A DNA stretch of 64,000 bases from JBCDJI01 sp964351865 (lineage in GTDB: Bacteria; Verrucomicrobiota; Verrucomicrobiia; Methylacidiphilales; JBCBYL01): positions 65,228 to 129,227 of the forward strand of contig CAYGPJ010000005.1 in the NCBI GenBank assembly GCA_964351865.1. Direction: 5' to 3'. Below, one piece after another: positions 25,181-34,601 of this stretch. Below the pieces are notes generated by a model. That model made no database searches. It was not told the origin of the DNA and saw nothing but the letters and a program-made list of their open reading frames with translations. A program made the translations under genes and the position numbers. Numbering within the stretch: the first letter of the stretch is position 1; each line of letters starts with the position of its first letter.

Positions 25181-25985
25181 CCAACATTCACTCCCTCGAT
25201 TTTCCATAGCCTTAGGCCGCCTGCTGACAAAAATCAGACCCGCACCGCTAGGCGCCTTTCTTAAAAAGTTACTGCAAATTAAGCGCTTTGTATATCAATC
25301 CAAAGAAGGATTGTATTATGTAGATCCCGCGTCCGATTTTGGGTTGCGACTGATTAATGCTGGTGAATATGAACCGAATACGACTAAGAAACTGCACGAA
25401 ATACTGACGTCAGGCGATACGTTTATCGATCTGGGTGCCAACGAGGGGTACTACTCCATCATAGCCGGTCGTATCGTCGGCCCCGAAGGCGTTGTACTCA
25501 GTATAGAGCCCCAGAGTCGACTGGCTCCTGTATTACGTAAAAATCAGGATTTAAATCAGTTATCCAATATCAGGAACATTTCATGTGCGATATCTGACAA
25601 AGAGGAAACCTCGGAAATTCACTTATTACCTGACTTAAACACCAGCGGTTCCTCTATGCTTCAGATTACGCGTTATAGTAATGACACGGAAACCATCCAA
25701 ACGAAGACACTCGAAACGGTGCTGGCTGAAGAGGGCCTTCAAAACATAAAATTGATCAAAATCGACATTGAAGGATGGGAGCAGGAAGCCATTACAGGTA
25801 GTCCTGAATTATTTCAAAGTGGTTCCATCAAAAATATCATTCTCGAGCTGCATGAGCACATTCTTGAAAAACGAGGATTTGACTACAGAGAACTGGAGTC
25901 ATTTCTGCAACACTCAGGATATCGGAGAAATCCTGAGTATTATGAACACTGGATCTTGAATGAAAACCGTTCGCCTGGCCTGTGA
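25173..25985 (+). CDS. FkbM-family methyltransferase (6 of 8)
   Basis: 270 residues. SAM motif FIDLGANEGYYSIIAGRIVG at about 87-106 and VLSIEPQSRLAPVL; later IKLIKIDIEGWEQEAITG. This is the most canonical of the eight (DLGANEGYYS). Starts 8 bp before the upstream stop and ends in a GTGA overlap with the next gene. Confidence 0.87.
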   Translation: MNNQHSLPRFSIALGRLLTKIRPAPLGAFLKKLLQIKRFVYQSKEGLYYVDPASDFGLRLINAGEYEPNTTKKLHEILTSGDTFIDLGANEGYYSIIAGRIVGPEGVVLSIEPQSRLAPVLRKNQDLNQLSNIRNISCAISDKEETSEIHLLPDLNTSGSSMLQITRYSNDTETIQTKTLETVLAEEGLQNIKLIKIDIEGWEQEAITGSPELFQSGSIKNIILELHEHILEKRGFDYRELESFLQHSGYRRNPEYYEHWILNENRSPGL

Positions 25986-27004
25986 AAATTCTTTTAAGTG
26001 CAGACCCCTTTATTCCGGTGCCCCCCGTTCACTACGGGGGCATCGAACGTATTATCGAGGGCCTGATCCATGAATATCGTAAGGACGGACATACCGTAGG
26101 GTTAGTCGCTCACACAGAGTCACAGAGTTGCGCAGATACTTTCTTCCCTTGGCCTGAGACTATATCGAAAAACTCTTGGAGAATTCACAGCTTATCACTC
26201 TTACGAGCCACGCAGCTATTTAAACCTGACGTCCTGCATAGCTTCTCTCGTCTCTCGTTTTTAGCGCCGTTTATGTTCACCCCTTTTCCAAAGATCATGT
26301 CCTACCAGCGCGCTACCGGGGGGATAAACATCACGGCTTTTAACGCTATCATTCGCAACCTGCACTTCACTGGGTGCAGCGAACATATTTGTCGGCAAGG
26401 TAGCCGTGCTGGTGGACACTGGACTCCGGTTCATAATTTTGTCCCCATCGAGAATTTTGATTTTGTTGAAAGTGTCCCTGCTGATGCTCCGTTAGTATTT
26501 TTGAGTCGCATTGAAAAAATTAAAGGTGCGCACCGAGCTATCCAGATTGCACGATCAGCAGGAAAAAAACTCATCATCGCGGGCAACCGGGTAAATACGC
26601 CAGAAGGAGACCTTTATTGGCACGAACAGATCGAGCCTCATATAGATGAAAAACAGATCTGCTACGTCGGTCCCGTCGATGACTCGCAAAAAAATAAACT
26701 TCTCGGTTCTGCTGCGGCTCTGCTGGTTCCTATCGAGTGGGATGAGCCTTTTGGCATTGTCTTTGCTGAAGCCCTCGCCTGCGGCACACCGGTGATTTCC
26801 TGCCCCTACGGAGCACTTCTCGAAATCATCACACAACAGGATATCGGCAGATTAATCACTGATGATCGAAGCGCGTCGGACGCTGTTACCGCGATTCCCT
26901 CTTTTAGCAGACGCGCCTGTAGAGATCATGCCACGAAAAATTTCAGTGCCTCGCATATTGCTAAGCAATATCTGGATCTATATCAGAGTATTACCAGTCG
27001 GTGA
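25982..27004 (+). CDS. GT4 glycosyltransferase
   Basis: 340 residues with GTG start 25982. Opening strand KILLSADPFIPVPPVHYGGIERI is characteristic of GT4 enzymes of this kind (GGIER). C-terminal Rossmann: LVFLSRIEKIKGAHRAIQIA, CYVGPVDDSQKNKLLG, LLVPIEWDEPFGIVFAEALACGTPVI with the E-x7-E pair. Overlaps the upstream methyltransferase by 4 bp. Confidence 0.9.
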   Translation: MKILLSADPFIPVPPVHYGGIERIIEGLIHEYRKDGHTVGLVAHTESQSCADTFFPWPETISKNSWRIHSLSLLRATQLFKPDVLHSFSRLSFLAPFMFTPFPKIMSYQRATGGINITAFNAIIRNLHFTGCSEHICRQGSRAGGHWTPVHNFVPIENFDFVESVPADAPLVFLSRIEKIKGAHRAIQIARSAGKKLIIAGNRVNTPEGDLYWHEQIEPHIDEKQICYVGPVDDSQKNKLLGSAAALLVPIEWDEPFGIVFAEALACGTPVISCPYGALLEIITQQDIGRLITDDRSASDAVTAIPSFSRRACRDHATKNFSASHIAKQYLDLYQSITSR

Positions 27005-27117
27005 ACATTATTGATTTATTTGCGACTAGTTGGACCAACATCTACCTGCATCGTTTTATTGGCGAGCCTCGTCAAGACGAACCGCATCAAATATTAGGAG
27101 CTGTAATCTATTTATGA
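27001..27117 (+). CDS. Possible 38-residue peptide or gene remnant
   Basis: A GTG at 27001 overlaps the TGA of the upstream gene (GTGA) exactly as many real genes here do, and opens 38 codons (MNIIDLFATSWTNIYLHRF...) ending at TGA 27117, two bases before the ATG of the next gene. So the frame fills the whole 114-bp gap. It has no recognisable domain and could be a genuine small protein or the start of a decayed gene. The fit to its neighbours is the only evidence. Confidence 0.35.
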   Translation: MNIIDLFATSWTNIYLHRFIGEPRQDEPHQILGAVIYL

Positions 27118-27118
27118 T

Positions 27119-27838
27119 ATGAAACTCCCCTCTTTTAATTTATGGATCGGCCAGACGGCAGAACGCTTGGGATTTCACATCCAGCGACAATCCAAAAAGC
27201 GCCAGATTACGGTTTCTGCCATTCCCTTAGCTCTCGCACTTATTCATCGAAAATACTCGCACCCCTTAATCGTTCAAGTCGGCGCCTTCGATGGCACCTT
27301 TCAAGATCCACTCTGTTATTTTTTATCTGATAGCATCCACTTCCATAAAGCCGTATTAGTTGAGCCTCAGCAGGCTGCTTGTGAAAAACTTATCGCACTA
27401 CACAGTAAAAATCACCGCGTCGTTATCGAGCCATCTGCAATTTCAACTTCAGAAGGAACCATTGAATTTTTTAGCCCATCTACAGTGGAGGCATCACCAC
27501 TGGCCAGCACCAATATTAACGAGTTGGTGAAACGAGGTTACCTGAAAAAAGATATTTCCAGTGTTAAAGTGCCTTGTCTCACGATCCCCTCCTTGATGCA
27601 AAAGCATCACCTGGAATCAATCCAGTTACTCCAATTGGATTGTGAAAGCATGGACGCAGCGATTATCACTCATATGCTGCGCCATCAGGTCTTCCCTTCC
27701 GCTATTCATTTCGAAATCACTAATCTGGATACCAAGCAGCTTTCTGATATCCGAAGCACTCTCGCCGCCAACCAATATCAGTTCATCGAATACGACCACG
27801 ACTGCCTGGCTCTGAACGAAAGCCTGCTCGCACCATGA
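27119..27838 (+). CDS. FkbM-family methyltransferase-like protein (7 of 8)
   Basis: 239 residues. SAM motif LIVQVGAFDGTFQDPLCYFL at about 49-68 and AVLVEPQQAACEKL. The tail signature is degenerate: IQLLQLDCESMDAAII, with CES where most members have EG, so the second conserved acidic/Gly pair is altered. Sugar methylation is likely but activity could differ. Ends in an ATGA overlap with the next gene. Confidence 0.78.
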   Translation: MKLPSFNLWIGQTAERLGFHIQRQSKKRQITVSAIPLALALIHRKYSHPLIVQVGAFDGTFQDPLCYFLSDSIHFHKAVLVEPQQAACEKLIALHSKNHRVVIEPSAISTSEGTIEFFSPSTVEASPLASTNINELVKRGYLKKDISSVKVPCLTIPSLMQKHHLESIQLLQLDCESMDAAIITHMLRHQVFPSAIHFEITNLDTKQLSDIRSTLAANQYQFIEYDHDCLALNESLLAP

Positions 27839-28806
27839 AGTCACCTGAAATATGTCTTCAAATCAATCTCTGCCCCGGAGATGTTGCTTATGCAACACAA
27901 ACGATTCCTCCCCTCGTTAATGCTCACCATGGCAGTATTGAACATCGGCTAGCAATCGTAGATATCAACAAGCCCCAAAGCACCCATGCCAACCGGAGGG
28001 AATATCCTGAACCCCAGTTCAGCCGGAATGTCGCCCTCATCCTGGAAATTGCCGAATCGCTACACGCGGCAGGCTACTTTGATGAAGTCCTTATCATCGA
28101 CGCGAAACAAAATGAACTGAAGCGAGTGCTTTCCAAAAAATTTACCCGCTGCCTGATACCTTCTCACACCACACACGATTATCACGGAGCTGCTTACATC
28201 GCCTATCTGGCTGCCATGCACGTTCCTCAACAGCGCTTTATCCTGCACTACGATGCGGATATCCTGTTGTATCAGGAATCCGGTTTCGATTGGGCACGGG
28301 AAGCCCTGTCTTACTGGGACGTGGACCCAGCGATTCTCGCGGCATCACCACGCATATCTCCTCCGGGCTTTACTCCTGATGCACCCTCGCTGCATGAAGG
28401 TCGCCCGTTTGTTGATTGCGAAGGAGGTTGGCTCAACGATTGGTTCAGCACGCGTTGTTTTCTGATGGATCAGCAGCGACTGAATCAATATCTTCCTCTC
28501 ACCTCCGGATCTTATTTCTGGGAGTTATTTTTTTATCGGCTAATCAAACGACGTTACCCGCCGGGGCCCGAACTCATGCTTTTTAACTCTGCGGGTAAGC
28601 AAGGAGCCAGAAAACTCAATCTCTCCAGCACAAAAGCCTGGCTTGTGCATCCCGCCAGCAAACCAGCCGAACTGCTTGAGCTCCTGCCCGAGATACTGAA
28701 GCAAGTGCAGCAGGGCAGATGCCCGAACGGACAAAGGGGGAAAGCTGACATCATCCTGAGTGAATGGTCTGCATTAATCAACCTAAGCTCGACTTCCTCA
28801 CGATGA
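27835..28806 (+). CDS. Putative GT-A-type glycosyltransferase, unassigned family
   Basis: 323 residues, not matched to a family I know. Features: N-terminal ICLQINLCPGDVAYATQTIPPLV (GT-A-like first strand), LAIVDINKP, a stretch AAYIAYLAAMHVPQQRFILHYDADILLYQ where D-A-D could bind metal and sugar nucleotide, then VDCEGGWLNDWFSTRCFLMD and SGSYFWELFFYRLIKRR. The gene is tightly packed (ATGA overlaps on both sides) among glycosyltransferases and methyltransferases, so a transferase role is inferred. Confidence 0.6.
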   Translation: MKSPEICLQINLCPGDVAYATQTIPPLVNAHHGSIEHRLAIVDINKPQSTHANRREYPEPQFSRNVALILEIAESLHAAGYFDEVLIIDAKQNELKRVLSKKFTRCLIPSHTTHDYHGAAYIAYLAAMHVPQQRFILHYDADILLYQESGFDWAREALSYWDVDPAILAASPRISPPGFTPDAPSLHEGRPFVDCEGGWLNDWFSTRCFLMDQQRLNQYLPLTSGSYFWELFFYRLIKRRYPPGPELMLFNSAGKQGARKLNLSSTKAWLVHPASKPAELLELLPEILKQVQQGRCPNGQRGKADIILSEWSALINLSSTSSR

Positions 28807-29540
28807 ACCGATTCATCAGCACTATCAAAAGCAGCAGCAAGCACATACCATTTAAGCTGCCTATTTTGAGCGGTGTCGGACGTGGGTTGTGGTGGCAAAA
28901 TAATAATCAGACCCTCAACGCATATTGGCTGGGCACGTATGAAAAGACCGTTCAAGCCGCACTGAAGCAACAACTCCAGCACGGTTCTGTTTTCTGGGAT
29001 ATCGGTGCTCAGAGTGGCTTTTTCTCCCTCATCGCCAGCCGTCTGGTCGGGAATACCGGCCGAGTTTATTCACTGGAAGCCATGCCTGAAAATTTTGATA
29101 CCATCCAACTGCAACGCAAAATAAATCATTGTGACAACTGGGAAGTGATCCACGCAGCTCTCTGGAACCACTCGCGCGGCATTACCATGGACGTCCGCGG
29201 TGCCTTCACCTCCATGGTTCAGGATGTTTCAGAAAAACCATCTCATGACAGCCTCGACATCGACTCGATTGATATCCCCGCATTGCTGAAAATCTGGCCT
29301 GCTCCAGACCTGATTAAAATGGATATAGAAGGTGCCGAAGCCGCTGTATTTCAAAACCTGCCGGATCATACGCTACCTTCGCATACAGCCTTCATTCTCG
29401 AAATTCATGGTGAGTCAGCACAGTCCACTCTCATCACCTATGCCCAAAAACACTCCTTGTTCTGGGCCGATATGCACTTTAACCCCATTGCTAGCCCGCC
29501 GCTCTGGGGGCAATGTCTTTTGTTACCGGAAAAATCGTGA
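28803..29540 (+). CDS. FkbM-family methyltransferase (8 of 8)
   Basis: 245 residues from ATG 28803, which overlaps the upstream TGA (ATGA); a frame from 28764 adds 13 residues lying over the previous gene. SAM motif VFWDIGAQSGFFSLIASRLVG at about 60-80 and YSLEAMPENFDTI. Tail signature DLIKMDIEGAEAAVF. By motif, closest to the first copy at 8770, whose WDIG...KMDIEG pattern it shares. Confidence 0.86.
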   Translation: MNRFISTIKSSSKHIPFKLPILSGVGRGLWWQNNNQTLNAYWLGTYEKTVQAALKQQLQHGSVFWDIGAQSGFFSLIASRLVGNTGRVYSLEAMPENFDTIQLQRKINHCDNWEVIHAALWNHSRGITMDVRGAFTSMVQDVSEKPSHDSLDIDSIDIPALLKIWPAPDLIKMDIEGAEAAVFQNLPDHTLPSHTAFILEIHGESAQSTLITYAQKHSLFWADMHFNPIASPPLWGQCLLLPEKS

Positions 29541-30829
29541 AAAACGTTCTCATCATTTCCCCGCATTTTCCACCAGTCAACGCACCGGATCATCAGCGGC
29601 TTCGGATGGCCTTACCGCATTTGGAGGAAAACGGATGGAATCCCACCGTGCTGGCGGTTGACCCTGAGAATATTGCCGCACCGAGCGACGAGACGCTACT
29701 GAAGATTCTCCCCTCCCGCTTCAAACCCGTTTACTCACAGGCCTTACCGCTGGCCTTCTCTGTGATCCCCGGCTTGGGCACCTTGTCATGGAGAGCTTAT
29801 TCCTCACTGAAAAAAAAGGGGGATGAATTAATTCGCAAAACCCCATTCGATCTTATTTTTTTCACGACTACTCAGTTCGGTGTTTTCTCGTTAGGACATT
29901 ACTGGAAAAAGAAATGGGGCATTCCTTTTGCGCTGGATTTACAAGATCCATGGATCAATGATTTTTATCAGAAAAATCACCTACGACCTCCCGGAGGCTA
30001 TCTTAAATATACTATTCAGCAGAAACTGGCTCAGCGACAAGCTGAAATCACCATTCCCGCTGCATCGGGAATATGTGCGGTTTCCGAGAACTACACGGCG
30101 CATTTCCAAGCATCAGGCTGGATTCAACCCAACTGTAAATTGCTGACTTTACCATTCCCGTATTCAAAACAGGATTGGCAGATGGCACAGACGCATACAG
30201 CATCTTTACCGTGGCAACAGATCAATAAGGCCTCGCACTGGGTTTATACGGGTAGAGGAGGCAGCGACCTCCACCCCTGCCTGATGGCACTTTTCCAGTC
30301 ACTGGTCCGTTATCTGAAACACAACAAACACCAGCAACCTCCACTTCACCTGTGGTTTATCGGAACCCAATACGGCTCAGCAGATACCACCCAGAAACCT
30401 ATCAAAGCATTAGCCGAACAGGCTGGTTACCCGCATGTCCATGAAATTGCGGGACGCTTACCTTACCTCGACACCCTGCATATGATGCAACAGTCGGATG
30501 GGCTGGTCGTTCCCGGCTCGATCGATGCCCGTTACAATCCTTCCAAACTTATTCCCTTGCTGGCATCCGGAAAACCCTTGCTGGTGCTGGCACCCGATTC
30601 GAGCCCTTGCTTTCAAACGATGCAAGACCTCGCACCCGATCATGTTCTATCCTACCCGCTCCCGTTCGCGCCAAATGTTTTAGCCGACAAACTCTTTCAT
30701 TATTGGGATCAACACTCGCTTAAACTACCCGCGATGGATCAAAGCCATCCGAAATTGGCACAACGTGAAGCTGCTGTGTCCACTAAACAACTGAGTGATT
30801 TTTTTAATCACTGCATTGCACATGCCTAG
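29537..30829 (+). CDS. GT4-like glycosyltransferase
   Basis: About 430 residues from GTG 29537, which overlaps the upstream stop (GTGA); ATG 29513 would add eight residues. N-terminus KNVLIISPHFPPVNAPDHQRLR is a common start of GT4 enzymes (SPHFPP). DLIFFTTTQFG and FALDLQDPWIND follow. In the second domain, WVYTGRGGSDLHPCL and GLVVPGSIDARYNPSKLIPLLASGKPLL take the place of the usual sugar-nucleotide site, with S-K-L near the E-x7-E position. Likely transferase, divergent. Confidence 0.8.
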   Translation: MKNVLIISPHFPPVNAPDHQRLRMALPHLEENGWNPTVLAVDPENIAAPSDETLLKILPSRFKPVYSQALPLAFSVIPGLGTLSWRAYSSLKKKGDELIRKTPFDLIFFTTTQFGVFSLGHYWKKKWGIPFALDLQDPWINDFYQKNHLRPPGGYLKYTIQQKLAQRQAEITIPAASGICAVSENYTAHFQASGWIQPNCKLLTLPFPYSKQDWQMAQTHTASLPWQQINKASHWVYTGRGGSDLHPCLMALFQSLVRYLKHNKHQQPPLHLWFIGTQYGSADTTQKPIKALAEQAGYPHVHEIAGRLPYLDTLHMMQQSDGLVVPGSIDARYNPSKLIPLLASGKPLLVLAPDSSPCFQTMQDLAPDHVLSYPLPFAPNVLADKLFHYWDQHSLKLPAMDQSHPKLAQREAAVSTKQLSDFFNHCIAHA

Positions 30830-32372
30830 GAACAAAGCTCGCGCCTCCCTGCGCTCTCAGAAACCCAGTGTATTGGATCCGCGCCACTACAAATGGAATG
30901 TCTTTGATGATTTTTCAGCTTATCAGACATATTTTAACCTGCTGGTCATCGCCTATGTGCTGTATGCTGGTTGGCATGCCGTGCAAGGTAATGGCCACGA
31001 GGCCGGAGCCTCTTCACTGATCGCTTTTTCATCACTCCTGTCAGCCTACCTGTGGACCCGCGGCACGATTCAAGGGCTCCCCATATACCCGATATATTCC
31101 TTCACTTACCTCTATACCTTCGCGCTGCAAATTCTGAACCGCGAACAGGTAACCGATGTGATGAATAAGTATGTTGCGGGCCCCGCAGACCTATGGGCCA
31201 GCGCAGCTATTGTCAGTGCCTGCCTGTTGACCGGCACTTTGGTGTGGTTTCTGGTTCAGAAAAACCAGCAACGGCCTCCTGATTTCTGTCACACATTTCG
31301 GGATAATGTCGTCAACCAAATCACGCTGGCACTTTTTGTGGCATCAACCTTCATCACCATCGGATTTGCCACGGAAAAAATTTATTTCTTAGGCAAACTT
31401 TCCACCGCTGCACAAGCCTTTGCGGGCACCCTTTCGACCGTAACCGGATTTGTACTGGCCTATCGTTTAGCACGTAAGGAGCTGGCAACTCCCTTGAAGG
31501 TCACCTTCATTATATTTTTAATCCTCAACCTGGTTGCCAACTCTGCGAGTCTGCTGCTTATCGGTGCCATCTCGCTATCCGGCACTGTTCTGGTCGGTTA
31601 CACCTTGGGCAAAAAGAAAGTCCCCTGGCTGGCCTTACTCCTATTTCTCCCCATCGCCTTCATCCTCCACGAAGGCAAAGGTGACATGCGAGTCAAGTAT
31701 TGGAACCAGCAAACAGCGGTGGCCTCAGTGTCGCTGACCGACTACCCCGCCTACTTCAGCGAATGGTTTCAATTCGGCTGGGACAACATCAGGCAACCGG
31801 AAGACGAAGTTGAGCGTTCCGATTTATTGGAGCGCAGCGGACTGATTCAGATTTTACTTGTCCCTTATTTTATGTCACCGGATCCCTTCCCCTACTTAAA
31901 TGGCGAGACTTACAAAGACCTGCCACTCATGTTAGTCCCGCGTATTCTCTACCCCAATAAACCTATCGCGCATGCCGGTCAACGTTACTTGAGTGTATAC
32001 TATTTATTGCAGGATGAAAATTCAACGCTGACCACCAGTATCGGTTGGGGTTTACTGGCAGAAGCGTATGCGAATTTCGGTATCTGGGGCAGCATAGGAC
32101 TGGGTGCCCTCTTAGGTTGGTTTTTTGGATTTATCGCACGCATGTCTGCCAAAGTTCCCCTCATGACCTTCAGAGGAATTATTGGTGTGATGACGTTCGG
32201 TTTTGCAATCCAGTCCGAAATGACCTCCGGTATCTTAGTGGGAGCTTATTCACAAGCACTTATCATCGTCATAGGAATTCGTTTTGTGCTTATGCAGCGA
32301 ATGCCCAATCCTCAGGCCTCAGGTTACACTGGCAACCAACCCCGGCCCAGAACCTCGCTGCGACGACTATAA
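30822..32372 (+). CDS. Multi-spanning membrane protein, O-antigen polymerase-like
   Basis: 516 residues from ATG 30822 (8-bp overlap with the upstream gene). About 11-12 hydrophobic segments are visible, including YFNLLVIAYVLYAGWHAV, ALFVASTFITIGF and TFIIFLILNLVANSASLLL, and a large loop around residues 285-400 (WFQFGWDNIRQPEDEVERSD, then YFMSPDPFPYLNGETYKDLP). The loop, the number of spans and the position in a glycan locus fit an oligosaccharide repeat-unit polymerase (Wzy-like) or ligase-type enzyme. No fixed sequence motif proves it. Confidence 0.7.
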   Translation: MPRNKARASLRSQKPSVLDPRHYKWNVFDDFSAYQTYFNLLVIAYVLYAGWHAVQGNGHEAGASSLIAFSSLLSAYLWTRGTIQGLPIYPIYSFTYLYTFALQILNREQVTDVMNKYVAGPADLWASAAIVSACLLTGTLVWFLVQKNQQRPPDFCHTFRDNVVNQITLALFVASTFITIGFATEKIYFLGKLSTAAQAFAGTLSTVTGFVLAYRLARKELATPLKVTFIIFLILNLVANSASLLLIGAISLSGTVLVGYTLGKKKVPWLALLLFLPIAFILHEGKGDMRVKYWNQQTAVASVSLTDYPAYFSEWFQFGWDNIRQPEDEVERSDLLERSGLIQILLVPYFMSPDPFPYLNGETYKDLPLMLVPRILYPNKPIAHAGQRYLSVYYLLQDENSTLTTSIGWGLLAEAYANFGIWGSIGLGALLGWFFGFIARMSAKVPLMTFRGIIGVMTFGFAIQSEMTSGILVGAYSQALIIVIGIRFVLMQRMPNPQASGYTGNQPRPRTSLRRL

Positions 32373-32374
32373 TC

Positions 32375-33529
32375 ATGGTTAAGTGCAAACTCGCCATCAT
32401 CACTTCCCATCCGGTCCAGTATTATGCGCCCTGGTTTCGTACTATTGCAGGTGACCCTGATATCGAGCTGAAAGTATTCTATCTCTGGCAACCAAATTCC
32501 ACCAATACACCTGACCCGGAATTCGAGCGAAAGATCGAATGGGATATTCCACTGCTGGATAGATATGACTACGAATGGGTGCCCAATGTCAGCCCCCGGC
32601 CCGGCACCGATCATTTTAACGGCTTAAATAACCCCTCGACCGCCTCAGCTCTTCGGCGGTGGCAACCGGATGCTGTGCTTTGTATCGGTTATTTATACCG
32701 CACCTTTTTTCGCCTGTTTCTAAATCGCTCACTCAACTCCATTCCATTTATGCTGCGAGGAGATTCCCATCGGCTGCATGCGGCTTCATCGCTTAAACAA
32801 TCATTAAAAGATTCGGTGGTGCGATTCATCTTCAAACGCTTTTCAAGCGCACTCTACTGCGGAGCCGCAAACAAGGCCTATTTTCAAAAAATGGGAATCC
32901 CGTCGCAGAAACTTCATTTCTGCCCCCACGGTATTGATACCAGTCGCTTCACTCCTTCACCACCAGAAGCTCCCGCATCACTCCTGCGGCAGCAATGGAA
33001 TATCCCGACCGGCAATCGCATTATTCTGTTTGCGGGTAAATTCATCGAAAAAAAACGTCCGCTGGATCTGCTCCATGCTTTTAAGCAACTTCGCCCCGAA
33101 AATACTACCTTGGTTTTTGTCGGCGATGGTCCGCTGAAGCCTGCGCTGGAACGGGAACAGACTCCTGAAATTATCATCCAATCATTTGTCAACCAGAGCT
33201 TGATGCCTGAAGTATATCGTGCGGCAGACGTATTGGTGCTACCGAGTTACGGAACCTCCGAAACCTGGGGCTTGGCCGTGCAGGAGGCTCTCGCGTGTGG
33301 CACGCCCGCCATCGTCAGTGACCACTGCGGCTGTCACCTTGACCTCATCACTCCTGACGTCAATGGACTGACCTTTCCTGCCGGAAACATCGAAGCTCTG
33401 AAAGACGCCATTCATTCCGCCCTGACACCCGGCACGCTGAATCGCTGGCAAAGCCATACCCAGCACGTGCTGCAAAAATATAATTACCACGTCGCCTTGC
33501 AAGGATTGCGAGCCGCTATCGGGTTATGA
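32375..33529 (+). CDS. GT4 glycosyltransferase
   Basis: 384 residues from the ATG at 32375, 2 bp after the previous stop; the longer frame from 32045 runs through the polymerase gene and is excluded. Opens KLAIITSHPVQYYAPWFRTI (SHPVQY is a familiar GT4 start). C-terminal domain: IILFAGKFIEKKRPLDLLHA, LVFVGDGPLKPALE, VLVLPSYGTSETWGLAVQEALACGTPAI with E-x7-E. Ends in ATGA with the next gene. Confidence 0.9.
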   Translation: MVKCKLAIITSHPVQYYAPWFRTIAGDPDIELKVFYLWQPNSTNTPDPEFERKIEWDIPLLDRYDYEWVPNVSPRPGTDHFNGLNNPSTASALRRWQPDAVLCIGYLYRTFFRLFLNRSLNSIPFMLRGDSHRLHAASSLKQSLKDSVVRFIFKRFSSALYCGAANKAYFQKMGIPSQKLHFCPHGIDTSRFTPSPPEAPASLLRQQWNIPTGNRIILFAGKFIEKKRPLDLLHAFKQLRPENTTLVFVGDGPLKPALEREQTPEIIIQSFVNQSLMPEVYRAADVLVLPSYGTSETWGLAVQEALACGTPAIVSDHCGCHLDLITPDVNGLTFPAGNIEALKDAIHSALTPGTLNRWQSHTQHVLQKYNYHVALQGLRAAIGL

Positions 33530-34596
33530 GGGCTCACCAGCAGAAAAAAATAACGATCGACCTATGGGTGCCGGATCTGAATCAAACCGGAGGGGTTCAG
33601 GAATATTCGCGTTGCCTCGCATCCGGACTGCAAGACTTGGCTCAGGTTAACCTGATATCCCTGCCAAGCGGCGGCTGGCTATCCAAATGTCAGTTCCTTT
33701 TACAAGCACTGAAATCATTATTCAAAAATCGACCCAACCTCATCTGGTGTACTCATCTTCATCTGGCGCGTGCGTCTTTTTTTGCCAGATTATTTCGCAC
33801 ACCGCTCTGGATTTCATTGCATGGAATCGACTGCTGGAATCTCACGGATCACCGGGACATCTCATCCCTCAAGCAGGCATCCAGACTACTGGCAGTCAGT
33901 CATTACTCGCTCGATCGTGTTGCCGCTACATTTCCGGACTTGAAAAACAAATTGGACTGGCTGCCAAACCACCTGAGTGATATTCCGCAATTCTCATCTG
34001 ATAAAATGGCAGCCCGACAATCGCTCCTCCTACCGCAAAACGCCTTAATCCTGCTGACTGTTTCCCGCCTGTCGTCTCAGGAAAAATACAAAGGTCATCG
34101 CGAAGTCATTCTCGCCTTGCCTGCATTAATAAAACATTTCCCCGATCTACATTACGTTATTGCCGGCTCTGGAGATGATCTGGAGGAACTGAAACTTCTA
34201 GCCACCACACAGAACTGCCGCGGACATGTGACCTTCACTGGCAGACTTTCTCATTCCGAGCTCGACCAAGCCTATCGTGCTGCCGATCTGTTTGTTTTAG
34301 TCGGCCAGGGAGAAGGGTTCGGTATTGTCATTCTGGAAGCTCTCGTACGGGGAATTCCGGTTTTAGCATCCACCGCCGACGGCTCTCGCGATGCGGTTTG
34401 CAATGGCGAACTGGGAGATCTGGTCGACCCGGGTGATCCAGATATCATCGCTGACAAACTTCAAGAACTGTTGCAGAACCTTGCCTCAGGGCAGTATCCT
34501 CACTCACCGGAAAATCTCCGCAGCGAAGTCATTAAAGCGTATGGCCCGGATGCATTGCAGTTGCGCTTGAGCCAACTTATCGAAACCCTCCAGTAA
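33526..34596 (+). CDS. GT4 glycosyltransferase
   Basis: 356 residues. N-terminal domain: IDLWVPDLNQTGGVQEYSRC (GGVQ loop) and LLAVSHYSLDRVA. C-terminal domain: LILLTVSRLSSQEKYKGHREV, YVIAGSGDDLEELKLLA and LFVLVGQGEGFGIVILEALVRGIPVL with E-x7-E. It is coupled to the upstream gene by ATGA and lies 5 bp before the amidotransferase gene. Confidence 0.92.
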   Translation: MRAHQQKKITIDLWVPDLNQTGGVQEYSRCLASGLQDLAQVNLISLPSGGWLSKCQFLLQALKSLFKNRPNLIWCTHLHLARASFFARLFRTPLWISLHGIDCWNLTDHRDISSLKQASRLLAVSHYSLDRVAATFPDLKNKLDWLPNHLSDIPQFSSDKMAARQSLLLPQNALILLTVSRLSSQEKYKGHREVILALPALIKHFPDLHYVIAGSGDDLEELKLLATTQNCRGHVTFTGRLSHSELDQAYRAADLFVLVGQGEGFGIVILEALVRGIPVLASTADGSRDAVCNGELGDLVDPGDPDIIADKLQELLQNLASGQYPHSPENLRSEVIKAYGPDALQLRLSQLIETLQ

Positions 34597-34601
34597 TTAA
34601 C

